Shown here: in pieces, positions 26,992 to 36,686 of the stretch | Position numbering within the stretch: position 1 is the stretch's first letter | How the letters are laid out: each line of letters opens with the position of its first letter | Source of the DNA: an uncultured Erythrobacter sp. | Lineage (GTDB): Bacteria > Pseudomonadota > Alphaproteobacteria > Sphingomonadales > Sphingomonadaceae | Assembly: GCF_958304185.1 (NCBI RefSeq) | Contig: NZ_OY284433.1 | Span: forward strand, 1,550,001 to 1,614,000 | DNA: 64,000 bases | Direction of reading: 5' to 3' | Notes under the pieces: generated by a model | What the model saw: the letters and a program-made list of their open reading frames with translations, nothing else | Told to the model about the DNA's origin: nothing | Database searches by the model: none | Position numbers and translations under genes: made by a program

Positions 26992-28290
26992 TCAAGTCGC
27001 AGTCGTCTCGGACGAAGCAGCAGCGCGGTCAACTGCGCTTGTGACAGCAACATTCATCGTGACGTTGCCCAAGGTGCGCATCAGATCGGGCAGCATCTCG
27101 ACCGCGACCAACAGCGCGAGCGGTTCCACCGGCACGCCCATCGCCAGCGCAATCGGACCGATCGAGACGACGAAGCTGATCGATCCGGGCAGGCTAACAG
27201 CGGACAGGCTGATGACGCTGGCAATCAGGATACCCGCCACCGCCACGGTCGGCGAAATCTCCACGCCTGCCAGTGCGGCGATGTAATAGACCACGGCGAG
27301 GTTCATCGCGGCGCTGGTGGCGCGGAAGATCACCACGGCAAGCGGCAGCACGAATTCAGCGGTCGAAGCGCGCAGGCTCAGCCGTCCGGCCGAATCGAGC
27401 ATTGCAGGCAGGCTGGCGAGCGAGCTTTGCGTCGAAAGCGCCACCGCTTGGGCCGGTAGCACAGCGCTGGCGAACCGCGCGCCCGTCCGCCCCAGCCCGA
27501 TGGCGATGCCATAGGCCAGCGCCAGAATGAACGTGCCCATCGCGGTGACGGTCAGCACATAATGCCCCAGCGCCGCAAACGCCCCGCCGCCGCTCTGCAC
27601 GCCGACGCCGTAGGCCAAAGCGAACACGCCGATGGGCGCGATGCCTAGCACCCAGCCAATGATCAGCAGCATGACATTGCCCAGCGCATGGAAGAACCCC
27701 AGCAGCCGCTCGCCCTGATCTTCAGGCAGGCGGGTGATGGCGACCGCGAACATCACGAAGAACAGCGTCAGCGGCAGCATCGCGGTCTCGGCCGCGGCGG
27801 CGATGATGTTGGGCGAGACGAGCGAGGCCATGAAGTCGAGCACGCCGGGGACTTCGCCGACGCTCTCCGGCGTTTTGGCAAGAAACGCGCCTGCGCCCTG
27901 CGGCACCGGGAAGGCGCGCAGCAAGGCCGGCATAGCAATCGAGGTGAAGGCCCCGCCCGCCAGCTGCACCGCGACCATGATCGCCAGCATCCGACGGGCC
28001 ACCGTGCCAACCCGGGCGGCCATGATCATCTGCACCAACCCCAGCACCAGCAGCGCTGCAACCAGCGGGATGATCGTCATCTGCAAGGCGCGCAGCCACA
28101 ACCCGCCGATGAGCGCGGCGATATCCGTCAGCGCGGTTGGCGCGCCCGTGGCTCCGCCGGCGATCCCCGCCAGCAGGCCACCCACCAGCGCGGCAAAGGT
28201 CAAGGCCACCGGCAAGCGGATCGAGACCAGCGCGAATTTCCCCTGCCCGCCTGAACCGGGCTCCGCGTTTTCACTTTCGAGCAATGCCAT
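26992..28290 (-). CDS. Dicarboxylate/cation symporter (DAACS family)
   Basis: I chose the ATG at 28290, preceded by AAGGGAT; it gives 432 residues. The upstream extension to 28509 has no family similarity. Features are a multi-span membrane protein with the SDF signature: MTIIPLVAALLVLGLVQMI, the re-entrant Ser-rich LSTQSSLASLPAML (hairpin HP1-like), and FRATSAAMNLAVVYYIAALA in place of the NMDGT-type helix. These carriers import glutamate, aspartate or C4-dicarboxylates with Na+ or H+. The usual NMDGTA motif is altered, so the substrate could differ. Confidence 0.85.
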   Translation of the reverse strand: MALLESENAEPGSGGQGKFALVSIRLPVALTFAALVGGLLAGIAGGATGAPTALTDIAALIGGLWLRALQMTIIPLVAALLVLGLVQMIMAARVGTVARRMLAIMVAVQLAGGAFTSIAMPALLRAFPVPQGAGAFLAKTPESVGEVPGVLDFMASLVSPNIIAAAAETAMLPLTLFFVMFAVAITRLPEDQGERLLGFFHALGNVMLLIIGWVLGIAPIGVFALAYGVGVQSGGGAFAALGHYVLTVTAMGTFILALAYGIAIGLGRTGARFASAVLPAQAVALSTQSSLASLPAMLDSAGRLSLRASTAEFVLPLAVVIFRATSAAMNLAVVYYIAALAGVEISPTVAVAGILIASVISLSAVSLPGSISFVVSIGPIALAMGVPVEPLALLVAVEMLPDLMRTLGNVTMNVAVTSAVDRAAASSETTAT

Positions 28291-28380
28291 ATCCCTTAAA
28301 CGAGCGCCCCGCCCTTCCCTTTGGCCGATAACCGCGCCAGAAGCGCGAGACAATCTTGCTGAAGCGGGGACGGGACTTTC

Positions 28381-29718
28381 ATGGCACGCAAGCTGTTCGG
28401 GACGGACGGGATCAGAGGCCGCACCAATGCCGGCGTTATGACCGCGGCGACCGCGATGAAGGTCGGGCAGGCGGCGGGACGCCACTTCGTGCGCGGCGGG
28501 CACCGGCACCGGGTGGTGATCGGCAAGGACACGCGGCTGTCAGGCTATATGATGGAAAGCGCGCTGGTGGCAGGCTTCACGTCTGTCGGGATCGACGTGA
28601 TCATGACCGGGCCGCTCCCCACCCCCGCCATTGCCCTGCTGACTCGGGAAATGCGCGCGGATCTCGGCGTGATGATCTCGGCCAGCCACAACCTGTTCGC
28701 GGACAATGGCATCAAGCTGTTCGGCCCCGATGGCTTCAAGCTGTCGGACGAGGCCGAGGCGGAAATCGAGCGGTTGATGGAAACCGACATCCCCCTCGTC
28801 CCTGCCGAACGCATCGGCCGCGCGCGCCGGATCGAGGATGCGCGCGGCCGCTATATCCACGCGGTCAAGCAATCGGTCGCCGCCGATATCCGCTTTGATG
28901 GTCTGAAAGTGGTGGTCGATTGCGCCAATGGCGCGGCCTATCAGGTGGCCCCGTCCGCGATCTGGGAGTTGGGGGCCGAGGTGATCGCCTTGGGCGTCAC
29001 CCCCAACGGCATCAACATCAACGACGGAGTCGGCTCTACCGCTATTGCCGCACTGCAAGCCAAGGTGGTCGAGGAAGGCGCGGATATCGGCATTGCGCTG
29101 GACGGCGATGCCGACCGGCTGATCGTGGTCGATGAAAAAGGCCGCGCGGTCGATGGCGACCAGATCATGGCGCTGATCGCCGGGCGGATGCAGGACAAGG
29201 GCCTGCTGCGCGGCGGCGGGATCGTGGCGACGGTGATGAGCAATCTCGGCCTCGAACGCTATCTGGCGGGCCGGGGCCTCACCCTCGAACGCGCCAAGGT
29301 GGGGGACCGCTATGTCCTGGAAGCGATGAAGGCGGGCGGGTTCAATGTTGGCGGCGAGCAATCGGGCCACATGATCCTGCTCGACCACGGCACCACCGGC
29401 GACGGCACGGTCGCCGCGCTGCGCGTGCTGGCGAGCCTGGTGCGATCGGGCAAGCCTGCCAGCGAAGTGCTGCACGTGTTTGATCCCGTGCCGCAATTGC
29501 TCAAGAACGTGCGCTACGAGGGCGGCAAGCCGCTCGACAATCCGCAGGTACAGGCCGTGATCGCCGAGGCGGAAGCCGCGCTGGCGGGCAAGGGCCGTCT
29601 GGTGATCCGCCCCTCGGGCACAGAGCCGGTGATCCGCGTGATGGCGGAAGGTGACGACCGCGCGCAGGTCGAACAGGTGGTGGACGCCATCTGCGAAGCC
29701 GTGCACGCGGCAGTTTAG
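28381..29718 (+). CDS. glmM: Phosphoglucosamine mutase
   Basis: The 445-residue GlmM converts glucosamine-6-phosphate to glucosamine-1-phosphate for UDP-GlcNAc synthesis. It starts [16 protein letters not shown], has the active phosphoserine loop [20 protein letters not shown], the metal loop [16 protein letters not shown], the sugar loop [19 protein letters not shown] and the phosphate-binding tail [15 protein letters not shown]. All are as expected for GlmM rather than for PGM/PMM relatives. Confidence 0.96.
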   Translation: MARKLFGTDGIRGRTNAGVMTAATAMKVGQAAGRHFVRGGHRHRVVIGKDTRLSGYMMESALVAGFTSVGIDVIMTGPLPTPAIALLTREMRADLGVMISASHNLFADNGIKLFGPDGFKLSDEAEAEIERLMETDIPLVPAERIGRARRIEDARGRYIHAVKQSVAADIRFDGLKVVVDCANGAAYQVAPSAIWELGAEVIALGVTPNGININDGVGSTAIAALQAKVVEEGADIGIALDGDADRLIVVDEKGRAVDGDQIMALIAGRMQDKGLLRGGGIVATVMSNLGLERYLAGRGLTLERAKVGDRYVLEAMKAGGFNVGGEQSGHMILLDHGTTGDGTVAALRVLASLVRSGKPASEVLHVFDPVPQLLKNVRYEGGKPLDNPQVQAVIAEAEAALAGKGRLVIRPSGTEPVIRVMAEGDDRAQVEQVVDAICEAVHAAV

Positions 29719-29729
29719 GAGACACCGCG

Positions 29730-29954
29730 ATGCTGGAAATGCGCCCCGATTGCGAAACCTGCGGCATCGGCCTCCCCGCCGAGGCACCCGGTGCGTTCAT
29801 CTGCTCGTTCGAATGCACCTACTGCGCCGAATGCGCCGAGGATTTGGACGACCGCTGCCCCAATTGCGGCGGCGAGCTGGTCGACCGCCCGACGCGCGCC
29901 AAGGCGCTCCACGAGAAGTATCCGCCGAGCACGGAGCGGAAGTACAAGGGCTGA
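29730..29954 (+). CDS. DUF1272 domain zinc-ribbon-like protein
   Basis: A 74-residue protein with four conserved Cys pairs: CETCG, ICSFECTYCAECA and CPNCGG, the arrangement of DUF1272. It starts MLEMRPDCETCGIGLPAEAP, as members of this family do. It probably binds zinc; no role is known. It lies 11 bp after glmM and is likely cotranscribed. Confidence 0.9.
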   Translation: MLEMRPDCETCGIGLPAEAPGAFICSFECTYCAECAEDLDDRCPNCGGELVDRPTRAKALHEKYPPSTERKYKG

Positions 29955-30018
29955 GGCAGGCGCGCAAGGGTCTGCTTTGGCGCGGTTTTGGGGCAAGCTG
30001 CGGTTGGGGAGCGATTGC

Positions 30019-30139
30019 AATCCTGCCAATCCCCGTCATCCCAGCGAAAGCTGGGACCTAGAGCGGCCAGCGCTGCAACAAGCGGCCCTAGGCCCCAGCG
30101 TTCAACCTTCGGTTGTGCTTCGCAACCGCTGGGGTGACG
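30019..30139. repeat. Dispersed palindromic repeat, family A, copy 2
   Basis: It begins AATCCTGCCAA and contains CGTCATCCCAGCGAAAGCTGG, GACCT, CCCTAGGCCCCAGCG and CGCTGGGGTGACG, so the ends pair as a long imperfect hairpin. It has an extra inner hairpin (TTCAACC...GGTTG and TGCTTCGCA) compared with copy 1 at 4001-4096. It fills the gap between the DUF1272 gene and thiD. Confidence 0.8.
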
Positions 30140-30209
30140 GGATGATCCGAATCCACCCAACCTCCGCAAAACAATCCAATCCTGTGCGCAGACTTGCTAT
30201 GGCGTGCGA

Positions 30210-31031
30210 ATGACCAACCCCGCACCCCCCCGCATCCTCAGCATCGCCGGTTCCGACTCCTCAGGCGGTGCTGGCATTCAGGCGGACATCAAGACCATCA
30301 CCATGCTCGGCGGCTATGCCATGACTGCGATTACCGCGATCACGGCGCAGAACACGGTCGGCGTCCAAGGGATCGTCCCGCTCGCGCCGGAGATGGTGGC
30401 GCAGCAGATCGCCTCGTGCATCACCGACATCGGCGTGGATGCGATCAAGATCGGGATGCTGCATGACGCCGCCGTCATCGCCGCTGTGGCCGAGGCGCTG
30501 GTGGGGGTTGAGGCTCCGATAGTGCTAGATCCGGTGATGATCGCGACCAGCGGCGCAGCGCTGATTGCACCTGATGCGGTCGAAGCCATGCGCGCGCTGC
30601 TGTTCCCGCGCGCTGCGCTGATTACCCCCAACCTGCCCGAACTCGCGCACCTTGTTGGCCGCTCGCTGACCTCCCACGAAGCCATGGTCGAGGCTGCCGA
30701 GGAACTCGCCGACGCGGTCGGCACGGCGGTGCTGGCCAAGGGCGGGCATGGCGATACGGACCGCATCCGCGATGTGCTCTATTTCCCCGCAACCGGTGAT
30801 GCGGGCGCGCGGATCGTTGCCTTCGATCATGCGCGGATCGACACCCGGCACACCCACGGCACCGGCTGCACCCTGTCATCGGCGATAGCGACGCTGCTCG
30901 GCCACGGGCAGCCGTTGGAGCACGCGGTCAGGCTGGCGCGGCAATTCGTGATCCGTGCGATCGAAGCCGCGCCCGGTTTCGGAGCAGGCCACGGCCCGCT
31001 CGGCCATCAGGCGGTGCGAAGCCTCGCCTAG
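30210..31031 (+). CDS. thiD: Hydroxymethylpyrimidine/phosphomethylpyrimidine kinase
   Basis: With the ATG at 30210 the protein is 273 residues. It phosphorylates HMP and HMP-P in thiamine synthesis. Ribokinase-fold landmarks are ILSIAGSDSSGGAGIQADIK, VLDPVMIATSGAALI, TPNLPELAHLVG, AVLAKGGHG and the catalytic-Asp loop THGTGCTLSSAIAT. No TPP riboswitch is visible in the 255-bp gap upstream. It is convergent with the LOG gene and shares CTAG with its stop. Confidence 0.93.
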   Translation: MTNPAPPRILSIAGSDSSGGAGIQADIKTITMLGGYAMTAITAITAQNTVGVQGIVPLAPEMVAQQIASCITDIGVDAIKIGMLHDAAVIAAVAEALVGVEAPIVLDPVMIATSGAALIAPDAVEAMRALLFPRAALITPNLPELAHLVGRSLTSHEAMVEAAEELADAVGTAVLAKGGHGDTDRIRDVLYFPATGDAGARIVAFDHARIDTRHTHGTGCTLSSAIATLLGHGQPLEHAVRLARQFVIRAIEAAPGFGAGHGPLGHQAVRSLA

Positions 31032-31903
31032 TCTTTGATCTCGTAGAAGTCGCAGATGCAGGCCCAAGCTTCCTCGGCGGTTTCCACCCAGGTGAACAGG
31101 TCGAGATCGGCCTTGGAGATCACGCCTTCCTCGGCCAGCGCTTCGAAATTCACCACGCGGTGCCAGAACTCCTTGCCGAACAGGATGATCGGCATCGGCT
31201 TCATCTTGCCGGTCTGGATCAGCGTGACGAGCTCGAAGAACTCGTCAAACGTCCCGAACCCGCCCGGGAACACCGCCACCGCGCGGGCGCGCAGCAGGAA
31301 GTGCATCTTGCGCAGCGCAAAGTAGTGGAATTGGAAGCTGAGGTACGGCGTCACATAGGGATTGGGCGCCTGCTCATGCGGCAGCACGATATTGAGCCCA
31401 ATCGATTCGCTGCCCGCGTCAGACGCGCCGCGGTTGCCCGCCTCCATGATCGAAGGCCCGCCGCCGGTGGTGATAACGAATTGGCGCAACCCGTTCTCAA
31501 TGATGCCTTTCTCGCTCACGAGGCGGGCCAGCTTATAGGCCTCGTCGTAATACTTGGCCTTCTCAGCAAGGCGGGCGGCGACCTTCTGGTCATACTCATC
31601 GCCATTCTTCGCCGCCTCGATGCGCGCTTCGGCCTGAGCGGGCGAAGGGATGCGGGCTGAGCCGTACATCACCAGCGTCGATCCGACCCGCGCTTCATCG
31701 AGCAGCATTTCGGGCTTGAGCAATTCCAGCTGGAATCGCACCGGGCGCAGCTCGTCGCGCAGCAGAAAATCGGTGTCGCGGAAGGCGAGCTTATAGGCCG
31801 GGTGCGCGGTCTGAGGCGTGCGCTCAGGCCCACCCTCGGCGAAGCGGGTCTCTTCGCCCGCACGGTAGAACTTGCGGTCGGTCAGGTCTTTTTCAGTCAT
31901 CAT
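31028..31903 (-). CDS. LOG/TIGR00730 family nucleotide 5'-monophosphate phosphoribohydrolase-like
   Basis: The 291-residue protein has the Lonely Guy motifs: VITTGGGPSIMEAGNRGASD (the Rossmann-like GGGxxGxM variant) and AVFPGGFGTFDEFFELVTLI (the PGGxGTxxE catalytic motif). LOG enzymes release adenine-type bases from nucleotide monophosphates. This long form, with about 95 extra N-terminal residues (KFYRAGEETRFAEGGPERTP), is common in proteobacteria and its physiological substrate is not settled. Confidence 0.87.
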   Translation of the reverse strand: MMTEKDLTDRKFYRAGEETRFAEGGPERTPQTAHPAYKLAFRDTDFLLRDELRPVRFQLELLKPEMLLDEARVGSTLVMYGSARIPSPAQAEARIEAAKNGDEYDQKVAARLAEKAKYYDEAYKLARLVSEKGIIENGLRQFVITTGGGPSIMEAGNRGASDAGSESIGLNIVLPHEQAPNPYVTPYLSFQFHYFALRKMHFLLRARAVAVFPGGFGTFDEFFELVTLIQTGKMKPMPIILFGKEFWHRVVNFEALAEEGVISKADLDLFTWVETAEEAWACICDFYEIKD

Positions 31904-32013
31904 GAAACCCCTAGTAGGGGGTGGTCAGACCCGCAATAGGCTTGGTCTGCTGGAATGTTTCTGACGTGCGTCAGAGCGTTGCTTCCACAGGAAACATTCG
32001 GACGATGGGTGGC

Positions 32014-32087
32014 TGGATGCCCCGCAAGGATTCGAACCTTGATTGACGGAGTCAGAGTCCGCTCTCTTACCATTAGAGGACGGGGCA
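32014..32087 (-). tRNA. tRNA-Gln (anticodon CTG)
   Basis: Read on the minus strand the 74-nt cloverleaf starts TGCCCCGTCCTCTAATGG and ends CGGGGCA-T-CCA. The anticodon loop is CTCTGAC between GCGGA and TCCGT, giving CTG for glutamine CAG codons. The T arm has GGTTCGAATCC. CCA is encoded. Confidence 0.93.
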
Positions 32088-32270
32088 TTGGCCTTCCCCA
32101 CCGGCAAAGTCCGGCAGCGTCGACGAAGGCGCTCCCTAGTTTCGCTGCGGCACAAGGTCAAGCACGCGTTGCGCCTGCATTGCTTGCTCTTGCGCGGCGC
32201 TTGGGTTAGCTTGGCCCCAAGTGCCATGCGCCCCACATCGCGCGCATGGTGATATGAAAGTAATGTGATC

Positions 32271-33506
32271 ATGGCGGAAACTCTCCCGCCGGACAGGAAT
32301 AAAAGTGCTGGGAAAAACCGGGGCGGCAAGTCCGGCAAGGTAGTCGATTTCCGCTACAAGCGCCCCCCTCAGCCCGATGCCAGAGCCAATGGCCGTGCCA
32401 AAGGCAATGGCGCAGACCGGCCCAAGCCTGACTTGGCCGATATTGGTGCGATGAAGCCCGCCAGCCACGGTGAGGCCTATGCCGCATTGGACCTTGGCAC
32501 CAACAATTGCCGCCTGCTGATCGCCCGCCCCTCGGGCCGCGATTTTACTGTGATCGATGCTTTCAGCCGGGTGGTGAAGCTGGGCGAAGGCCTCGCCACC
32601 AGCGGGCGGCTGTCCGACGCGGCGATGGACCGTACGCTGGCCGCGCTCAATATCTGCGCCGACAAATTGCAGCGCCGCAATGTTCGCCTCGCCCGCTCGG
32701 TCGCGACCGAGGCGTGCCGCCGCGCCGAAAACGGGCTCGAATTCATCGAGCGGGTACGGCGCGAAACCGGCATCGCGCTCGACATCATCAGCGCCGAGGA
32801 AGAAGCGCGGCTGGCGGTGCTGGGTTGCCACATCCTGCTGGAAGAGGGCACCGGCCCAGCGGTAATCTTCGACATTGGCGGCGGATCGACCGAGCTGGTG
32901 CTGGTCGAAGCGGTCGGCGAGGGTGCCAGCCGGGTGCCGCGCATCCTCGATTGGCAGAGCGTGCCGTGGGGTGTCGTCTCGCTGACCGATACGGTCGGCC
33001 GGGCCGAAGACAGCGAAGCGGCGCGCGTCGCCCGCTTTGCGCAGATGCGGCAGATGGTCGCCGATAGCTTCGCCCCCTTCGCATCCCGTGTGGCGGGGGC
33101 CGCGCAGCACGAGGATATCCGCCTACTCGGCACCAGCGGCACGGTGACGACGCTGGCCAGCCTGTATCTCGAACTGCCAAGCTATGACCGCAAGGCGGTG
33201 GACGGGTTAATCGTGCCCTCTGGCGAGATGCGTGAGATCAGCGCACGGCTATCGGTAATGACGCCCTATGAACGCTCCACCCTGCCCTGCATCGGGCAGG
33301 ACCGCGCCGATCTGGTGGTGGCAGGCTGCGCGATCCTTGAAGCGATTCTCGACCTGTGGCCCGCGCGGCGGTTGGGCGTGGCAGACCGGGGCATCCGCGA
33401 AGGTATCCTGCGCAGCATCATGGCGGCCGAGCGCCAGTCGGAACGATCGCTCAAAGCGCTGCAAAGGCAGCGCGGCGGCCAGAACAATGGACGGGACGCA
33501 AAATGA
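32271..33506 (+). CDS. Ppx/GppA family phosphatase
   Basis: This 411-residue protein belongs to the ASKHA phosphatases that hydrolyse polyphosphate or pppGpp. ATP-binding-fold motifs are YAALDLGTNNCRLLIARPSG, ISAEEEARLAVLG, VIFDIGGGSTELVLVEAVGE and LLGTSGTVTTLASLYLEL. The first 65 residues are basic and disordered. The ATG at 32271 is favoured over a GTG six bases upstream. Its stop overlaps the rlmE start (ATGA). PPX and GppA cannot be told apart from this length. Confidence 0.88.
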   Translation: MAETLPPDRNKSAGKNRGGKSGKVVDFRYKRPPQPDARANGRAKGNGADRPKPDLADIGAMKPASHGEAYAALDLGTNNCRLLIARPSGRDFTVIDAFSRVVKLGEGLATSGRLSDAAMDRTLAALNICADKLQRRNVRLARSVATEACRRAENGLEFIERVRRETGIALDIISAEEEARLAVLGCHILLEEGTGPAVIFDIGGGSTELVLVEAVGEGASRVPRILDWQSVPWGVVSLTDTVGRAEDSEAARVARFAQMRQMVADSFAPFASRVAGAAQHEDIRLLGTSGTVTTLASLYLELPSYDRKAVDGLIVPSGEMREISARLSVMTPYERSTLPCIGQDRADLVVAGCAILEAILDLWPARRLGVADRGIREGILRSIMAAERQSERSLKALQRQRGGQNNGRDAK

Positions 33507-34168
33507 GCCGCGGTGACAAGACGCCGAGCAAGCGGGTCAAAACCGCCAAGGGCCGCACGGCCAGCCAGGTGCGTTGGCTCGAACGGCAGCTCAATGATCC
33601 TTACGTTCGCCAGGCCAAGGCCGACGGCTATCGCAGCCGCGCGGCGTACAAGCTGATCGAGCTGGACGAGAAGTTCGGGTTGCTCAAGGGCGCAAAGCGG
33701 GTGGTCGATCTTGGCATTGCGCCGGGCGGCTGGTCGCAAGTGGTGCGCGCCAAATCACCCAAGGCTGAAGTGGTGGGGATCGACCTTCTGGAGGTCGAGC
33801 CGTTGGAAGGCGTGACGATTTTCCAGATGGATTTCATGGCCGATGATGCCCCGGCAAGACTTGCCGAGGCACTGGGCGGGCCGCCCGATCTGGTGCTGTC
33901 GGACATGGCGGCCAACACCGTCGGCCACAAGCAGACCGATCACCTGCGCACGATGGGCCTGGTCGAGGCGGCGGCGTGGTTCGCGGCTGAGAATCTCGCG
34001 CCGGGCGGGGCCTTCGTCGCCAAGGTTCTGGCAGGCGGCACGGACAGCGATCTGCTCGCCCTGCTGAAAAAGAACTTCACACACGTCAAACACGCCAAAC
34101 CCCCGGCGAGCCGCAAGGGCTCGTCGGAGTGGTATGTGATCGCGCAAGGGTTCAAGGGCGCGGCCTGA
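33503..34168 (+). CDS. rlmE: 23S rRNA (U2552) 2'-O-methyltransferase
   Basis: The 221-residue protein is RlmE/FtsJ, which methylates U2552 of 23S rRNA late in ribosome assembly. The SAM-binding site reads VVDLGIAPGGWSQVVRAKSP, and the K-D-K-E tetrad members are visible in SRAAYKLIELDEKFGLL, LVLSDMAANTVGHKQTDHL, AFVAKVLAGGTDSDLL and SSEWYVIAQGF. The basic N-terminus is typical. The start codon overlaps the ppx/gppA stop. Confidence 0.94.
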   Translation: MSRGDKTPSKRVKTAKGRTASQVRWLERQLNDPYVRQAKADGYRSRAAYKLIELDEKFGLLKGAKRVVDLGIAPGGWSQVVRAKSPKAEVVGIDLLEVEPLEGVTIFQMDFMADDAPARLAEALGGPPDLVLSDMAANTVGHKQTDHLRTMGLVEAAAWFAAENLAPGGAFVAKVLAGGTDSDLLALLKKNFTHVKHAKPPASRKGSSEWYVIAQGFKGAA

Positions 34169-34183
34169 GCCGCTGCCCCGGCA

Positions 34184-34873
34184 TTAATCGGTGGCGACTG
34201 CCGGATCGGTGCCCGCTTCGGCGGCGGCCACGGCTTCTGCCTCGCCTTCAGCCGCTTCGCCTTCAGTCGGGGCAGGTGCAGCAGCTGCGGCAGCCGGGAA
34301 CGGCAGGTTTGAACCCTGCGCGTTGAGGTAGGCCGCAATCGCGGCGCGATCTTCAACCTTGCCGAGACCGGCGAAGCTCATCTTGGTGCCTGAGACCATA
34401 CCCTTGGGGTTCTTGAGCCAGGCGTCCATCTTGTCCCAGTCCCACGTGCCGCCCACGGCCTTCAGCTCAGCGCTGTAGGCAAAGCCGGCATGGCTGGCCA
34501 CGGCCTTGCCCATCGTGCCGTGCAGGTTCGGGCCGATGCCATTGGCGCCGCCCGCATTGATGGTGTGGCAGCTCTGGCACTTGGCGAAGGCCTTCTCGCC
34601 CGCAGCGACCAGTTCGGCGGCGGGCATGGCGTTCAGCGCATCGGCAATCGAGGCTTCCGCCGGGCCAGCGCCTTCTTCGACCGCGCCTTCGATCACGTAG
34701 CCGAGCTTTTCGGGCCGATCCGGCTTATCGCCGTGGAAATAGCCTTTTGAAAGCTGCGCGAGCCCAAGGCCCACGACGCCCGCGAACAGCACCCAGCCTG
34801 CGGCCGTGTTGAACAGATCGCCGCCGCCGGTCTGGCTGGCCGCGTTATCCTGCGAAGAGTTATCCTGTGTCAT
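34184..34873 (-). CDS. Membrane-anchored c-type cytochrome
   Basis: The 229-residue protein has a single N-terminal membrane helix (AAGWVLFAGVVGLGLAQLSK), a linker, and a class I cytochrome c domain with CQSCH haem attachment, GGANGIGPNLHGTMGKAVA and a distal Met in GTKMSFAGLG. It matches the CycM/c552-type carriers that connect the bc1 complex with cytochrome oxidase in alphaproteobacteria. The C-terminal 45 residues are Ala/Glu-rich and low complexity, an extension beyond the usual domain. The haem domain would face the periplasm. Confidence 0.9.
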   Translation of the reverse strand: MTQDNSSQDNAASQTGGGDLFNTAAGWVLFAGVVGLGLAQLSKGYFHGDKPDRPEKLGYVIEGAVEEGAGPAEASIADALNAMPAAELVAAGEKAFAKCQSCHTINAGGANGIGPNLHGTMGKAVASHAGFAYSAELKAVGGTWDWDKMDAWLKNPKGMVSGTKMSFAGLGKVEDRAAIAAYLNAQGSNLPFPAAAAAAPAPTEGEAAEGEAEAVAAAEAGTDPAVATD

Positions 34874-34991
34874 CCCGGGCGGCTCATAGTGTCGCCAGCC
34901 AACGCACGCAAGACTGATCGTGGCACGAATTCTTGCACCTTTTGCAAGCGGGCTTGTGCCTGCGCGCCTGCGCCTCTAGGCGGCTTGCACC

Positions 34992-35885
34992 ATGCGATCC
35001 TTTCCCGGCCCCGCCCTTGCCATCGTCGACCAGATGCGCGCCGCAGCTGTGGCGGAGCCTGCGCGCACGATTGCGTTTCAGGGCTCGCCGGGGGCCAATT
35101 CGCATCGCGCCGCCACCGAAGCGCGGCCTGATATGCTGCCGCTGCCCTGCTTCAGCTTCGAAGACGCGCTGGAAGCGGTGAAGGACGGGCGGGCGGCGCA
35201 GGCGATCATTCCGATCGAGAATTCGCAGCACGGGCGGGTCGCCGATATCCACTTCCTGCTGCCCGAAAGCGGGCTGCACATCATCGGCGAATATTTCATG
35301 CCGATCCACCATGCGCTGATGGCGCTGGGTTCAGGCCCGTTCGAGGCGGCTTACTCGCACCCGCAAGCGCTCGGCCAGTCGCGGCATTATTTGCGGGCGC
35401 GCGGGATCGTGCCGTTGAGCCACGCCGACACCGCAGGCGCGGCGGCTTACGTGGCCGAGCGCGGCGACCCGACTGTCGCTGCCATCGCCCCGGCCCTCGC
35501 TGCCGAGCTCTACGGGCTCCAGATCATCGAGCACAATGTCGAGGACAGCGCGGACAACATGACCCGCTTCGTGATCCTCGCGCAGCAGCCACTGGCGGCG
35601 AGCGCGCTCGCAGGCAAGCCGGTGATGACCACCTTCATCTTCGAGGTGAAGAACATCCCCGCCGCGCTCTACAAGGCGCTGGGCGGGTTTGCGACCAACG
35701 GGGTCAACATGACCAAGCTGGAAAGCTACCAGCAAGGCACCAGCTTTGCCGCCACCACCTTCTACGCCGACATCATCGGCGCGCCGGGTGATCCGGCGGT
35801 GGACCGCGCGCTGGAGGAATGCGCGTTTCATTCCAAGGTCTTGCGCATTCTGGGCAGCTACGAGCAGGCGCGCCCCAGAGGCTAA
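34992..35885 (+). CDS. pheA: Prephenate dehydratase
   Basis: The 297-residue enzyme makes phenylpyruvate in phenylalanine synthesis. The catalytic domain is seen in TIAFQGSPGANSHRAATEAR, IPIENSQHGRVADIHFLLPE, YSHPQALGQSRHYL and the catalytic-Thr strip DSADNMTRFVILAQQPL. A C-terminal ACT domain (TTFIFEVKNIPAALYKALGG, NGVNMTKLESYQQG) gives feedback control by phenylalanine. It is monofunctional, without chorismate mutase. Confidence 0.94.
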   Translation: MRSFPGPALAIVDQMRAAAVAEPARTIAFQGSPGANSHRAATEARPDMLPLPCFSFEDALEAVKDGRAAQAIIPIENSQHGRVADIHFLLPESGLHIIGEYFMPIHHALMALGSGPFEAAYSHPQALGQSRHYLRARGIVPLSHADTAGAAAYVAERGDPTVAAIAPALAAELYGLQIIEHNVEDSADNMTRFVILAQQPLAASALAGKPVMTTFIFEVKNIPAALYKALGGFATNGVNMTKLESYQQGTSFAATTFYADIIGAPGDPAVDRALEECAFHSKVLRILGSYEQARPRG

Positions 35886-35969
35886 GACGCGGATAAGACG
35901 CAGATAGCGCGGCCACCGCGCTGTTTCCCGTTGCGCGGGCGCACCCGGCGTGCCACCACCGCTGCCGGA

Positions 35970-36686
35970 ATGACCGCAGTGGCCGCTTCTTCACCGTCCG
36001 AATCATTAGCCAATTCAGGCGGATCGTCCCCCGCCGGATGGGACACGCTGCACGCCGAGGGTAATGTCCAATTCGCCCCGGTCGAAATCCCCCCCATCGC
36101 TCCGGACGAGCCGAGTTGGCTGGAACGCCAATTGAACGCCCTTGGCGAAATGCTCGCCGATTGGCTGGCGCCGGCTGGGGTTGCGCTGGGCGATTCCTGG
36201 TGGTGGCTGCAATGGGTGGTGCTCGGGCTGGTCGGGCTGTTTGCGCTGGTGCTGCTGGCGCGCCTGATCGATCCGAGCTTTTTCCGCCGCGCCAAATCCG
36301 CTGGCTCAGGCGAGGGGACAGAAGACACCTGGCAACCGGATCAAGCGGCGAGCCTTGCGCTGCTCGAAGATGCCGATCGGCTCGCCGCCGAAGGGCAGTT
36401 CGATGCGGCGACCCACCTTCTGCTTCAGCGCAGCGTGGGCCAGATCGCAGCGGCGCGGCCCGATTGGGTCGAACCGTCGAGCACCGCGCGCGAACTCGCC
36501 GCGCTCCCCGCCCTGCCCGACACTGCGCGCACGGCGTTCGGCGTGATTGCCGAGCGGGTCGAACGCTCGCTGTTTGCGCTGCGCACGCTCGACCGCAGCG
36601 ATTGGGAGGCCGCGCGCGCCGCCTATGCCGACTTTGCGCTCGCCCGGATCGATCCGCGCGGGGCGCCGCTGGGGCGGGCGGCATGA
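35970..36686 (+). CDS. DUF4129-like membrane protein, first gene of the MoxR operon
   Basis: The ATG at 35970 gives 238 residues. A polar N-terminal segment (EPSWLERQLNALGEMLADWL) precedes one membrane helix (WVVLGLVGLFALVLLARLI), and the C-terminal part (LEDADRLAAEGQFDAATHLL, then ALRTLDRSDWEAARAAYADF) resembles DUF4129, which is found next to MoxR/DUF58 genes. No function is known. Its stop overlaps the next start (ATGA), the first of several such couplings here. Confidence 0.72.
   Translation: MTAVAASSPSESLANSGGSSPAGWDTLHAEGNVQFAPVEIPPIAPDEPSWLERQLNALGEMLADWLAPAGVALGDSWWWLQWVVLGLVGLFALVLLARLIDPSFFRRAKSAGSGEGTEDTWQPDQAASLALLEDADRLAAEGQFDAATHLLLQRSVGQIAAARPDWVEPSSTARELAALPALPDTARTAFGVIAERVERSLFALRTLDRSDWEAARAAYADFALARIDPRGAPLGRAA

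Noticed and set aside
29955-30209. Search for a TPP riboswitch upstream of thiD
   Set aside because: No conserved CTGAGA-type core; the gap is occupied by a family-A repeat.
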